22,744 nt of DNA. Origin: a virus. The stretch's first letter is position 1, and each line of letters begins with the position of its first letter. Of the stretch, positions 22,697 through 22,744 are shown piece by piece. The stretch covers positions 1 through 22,744 of the IMG/VR virus record IMGVR_UViG_3300048507_000453, one strand, 5' to 3'. The translations under genes were made by a program, and so were the position numbers. The notes under the pieces were generated by a model, which ran no database searches, was not told the origin of the DNA, and saw nothing but the letters and a program-made list of their open reading frames with translations.

Positions 22697-22744
22697 ATGG
22701 CATCATTAGCAGAAATCAGAGCAAAACTGAAATCTCAAGAAACG
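22697..22744 (+). CDS. 5' end of an early gene, possibly gp32-like ssDNA-binding protein (partial)
   Basis: The window ends 16 codons into this gene, which begins MASLAEIRAKLKSQET. It has an AGGAGG 8 nt before the ATG, a long leader and a perfect sigma70 promoter, all pointing to strong early expression. The N-terminus is reminiscent of gp32-type single-stranded DNA-binding proteins of marine T4-like phages, which would suit such expression, but 16 residues cannot prove it. Confidence 0.45.
   Translation, partial: MASLAEIRAKLKSQET

Noticed and set aside
1-22744. tRNA genes, CRISPR array, IS element or integrase/attachment site
   Set aside because: No cloverleaf with a T-loop GTTCRA-type segment, no regularly spaced repeats, no transposase or integrase motifs, and no terminal inverted repeats were seen.

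Overview
The window reads as the structural region of a T4-like contractile-tailed phage (myovirus) of the marine type, the group that includes T4-like cyanophages and pelagiphages. The evidence is a set of recognisable T4 homologues (gp13, gp14, gp15, gp18, gp19, gp4, gp16, gp17, gp1), tightly packed overlapping genes, low GC content (mid-30s percent by eye) and T4-type late promoter octamers (NNTAAATA). The host is probably an AT-rich marine bacterium, perhaps an alphaproteobacterium; that last step is inference. No tRNA, CRISPR array, IS element or attachment site was seen.

Layout. Bases 1-68 hold the 3' end of an unidentified plus-strand gene. On the minus strand, 59-3571 is an overlapping operon: heptose kinase/adenylyltransferase (hldE), heptose epimerase (hldD), a cupin, a GmhB-like HAD phosphatase and a 2OG-Fe(II) oxygenase. 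It has its own sigma70-consensus promoter (3577-3605). Upstream on the same strand are a Nudix hydrolase, tail sheath stabiliser gp15 and neck protein gp14, the last with a late promoter. Gp13 diverges from gp14 and runs rightwards. It is followed by two tandem TIGR02466-like oxygenases behind a second sigma70-type promoter, a gp1-like dNMP kinase, and a convergent HNH endonuclease. The rest is on the plus strand: an oversized tail sheath gp18 (1082 aa), tube gp19, a gp54-like tube/baseplate protein, a small unknown, head-completion nuclease gp4, a methyltransferase, small terminase gp16, two conserved unknown proteins, large terminase gp17, and a 720-aa acidic conserved protein. The window ends in a consensus sigma70 promoter and the first codons of what may be a gp32-like gene.

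How the parts work together. The late genes build the head-tail joint, sheath and tube and package DNA. The hld/gmhB operon could supply or alter ADP-heptose, the precursor of LPS inner-core heptose. It covers every step of that pathway except the first isomerase (GmhA).

Most notable observations. (1) I found no AGCT tetranucleotide anywhere in the 22.7 kb, and no GCWGC. Ala-Ala codon pairs use GCG or GCC first, which fits strong counter-selection of these words. (2) Four late promoter octamers sit exactly 5 nt before an ATG, and two sigma70-type promoters sit 5-6 nt before an ATG, which predicts leaderless mRNAs. Other late genes have very short leaders with a Shine-Dalgarno sequence. (3) There is a phage-borne ADP-heptose cluster with a shortened HldE and a GmhB-like enzyme lacking the usual zinc cysteines. 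All counts were made by reading, not by computation.
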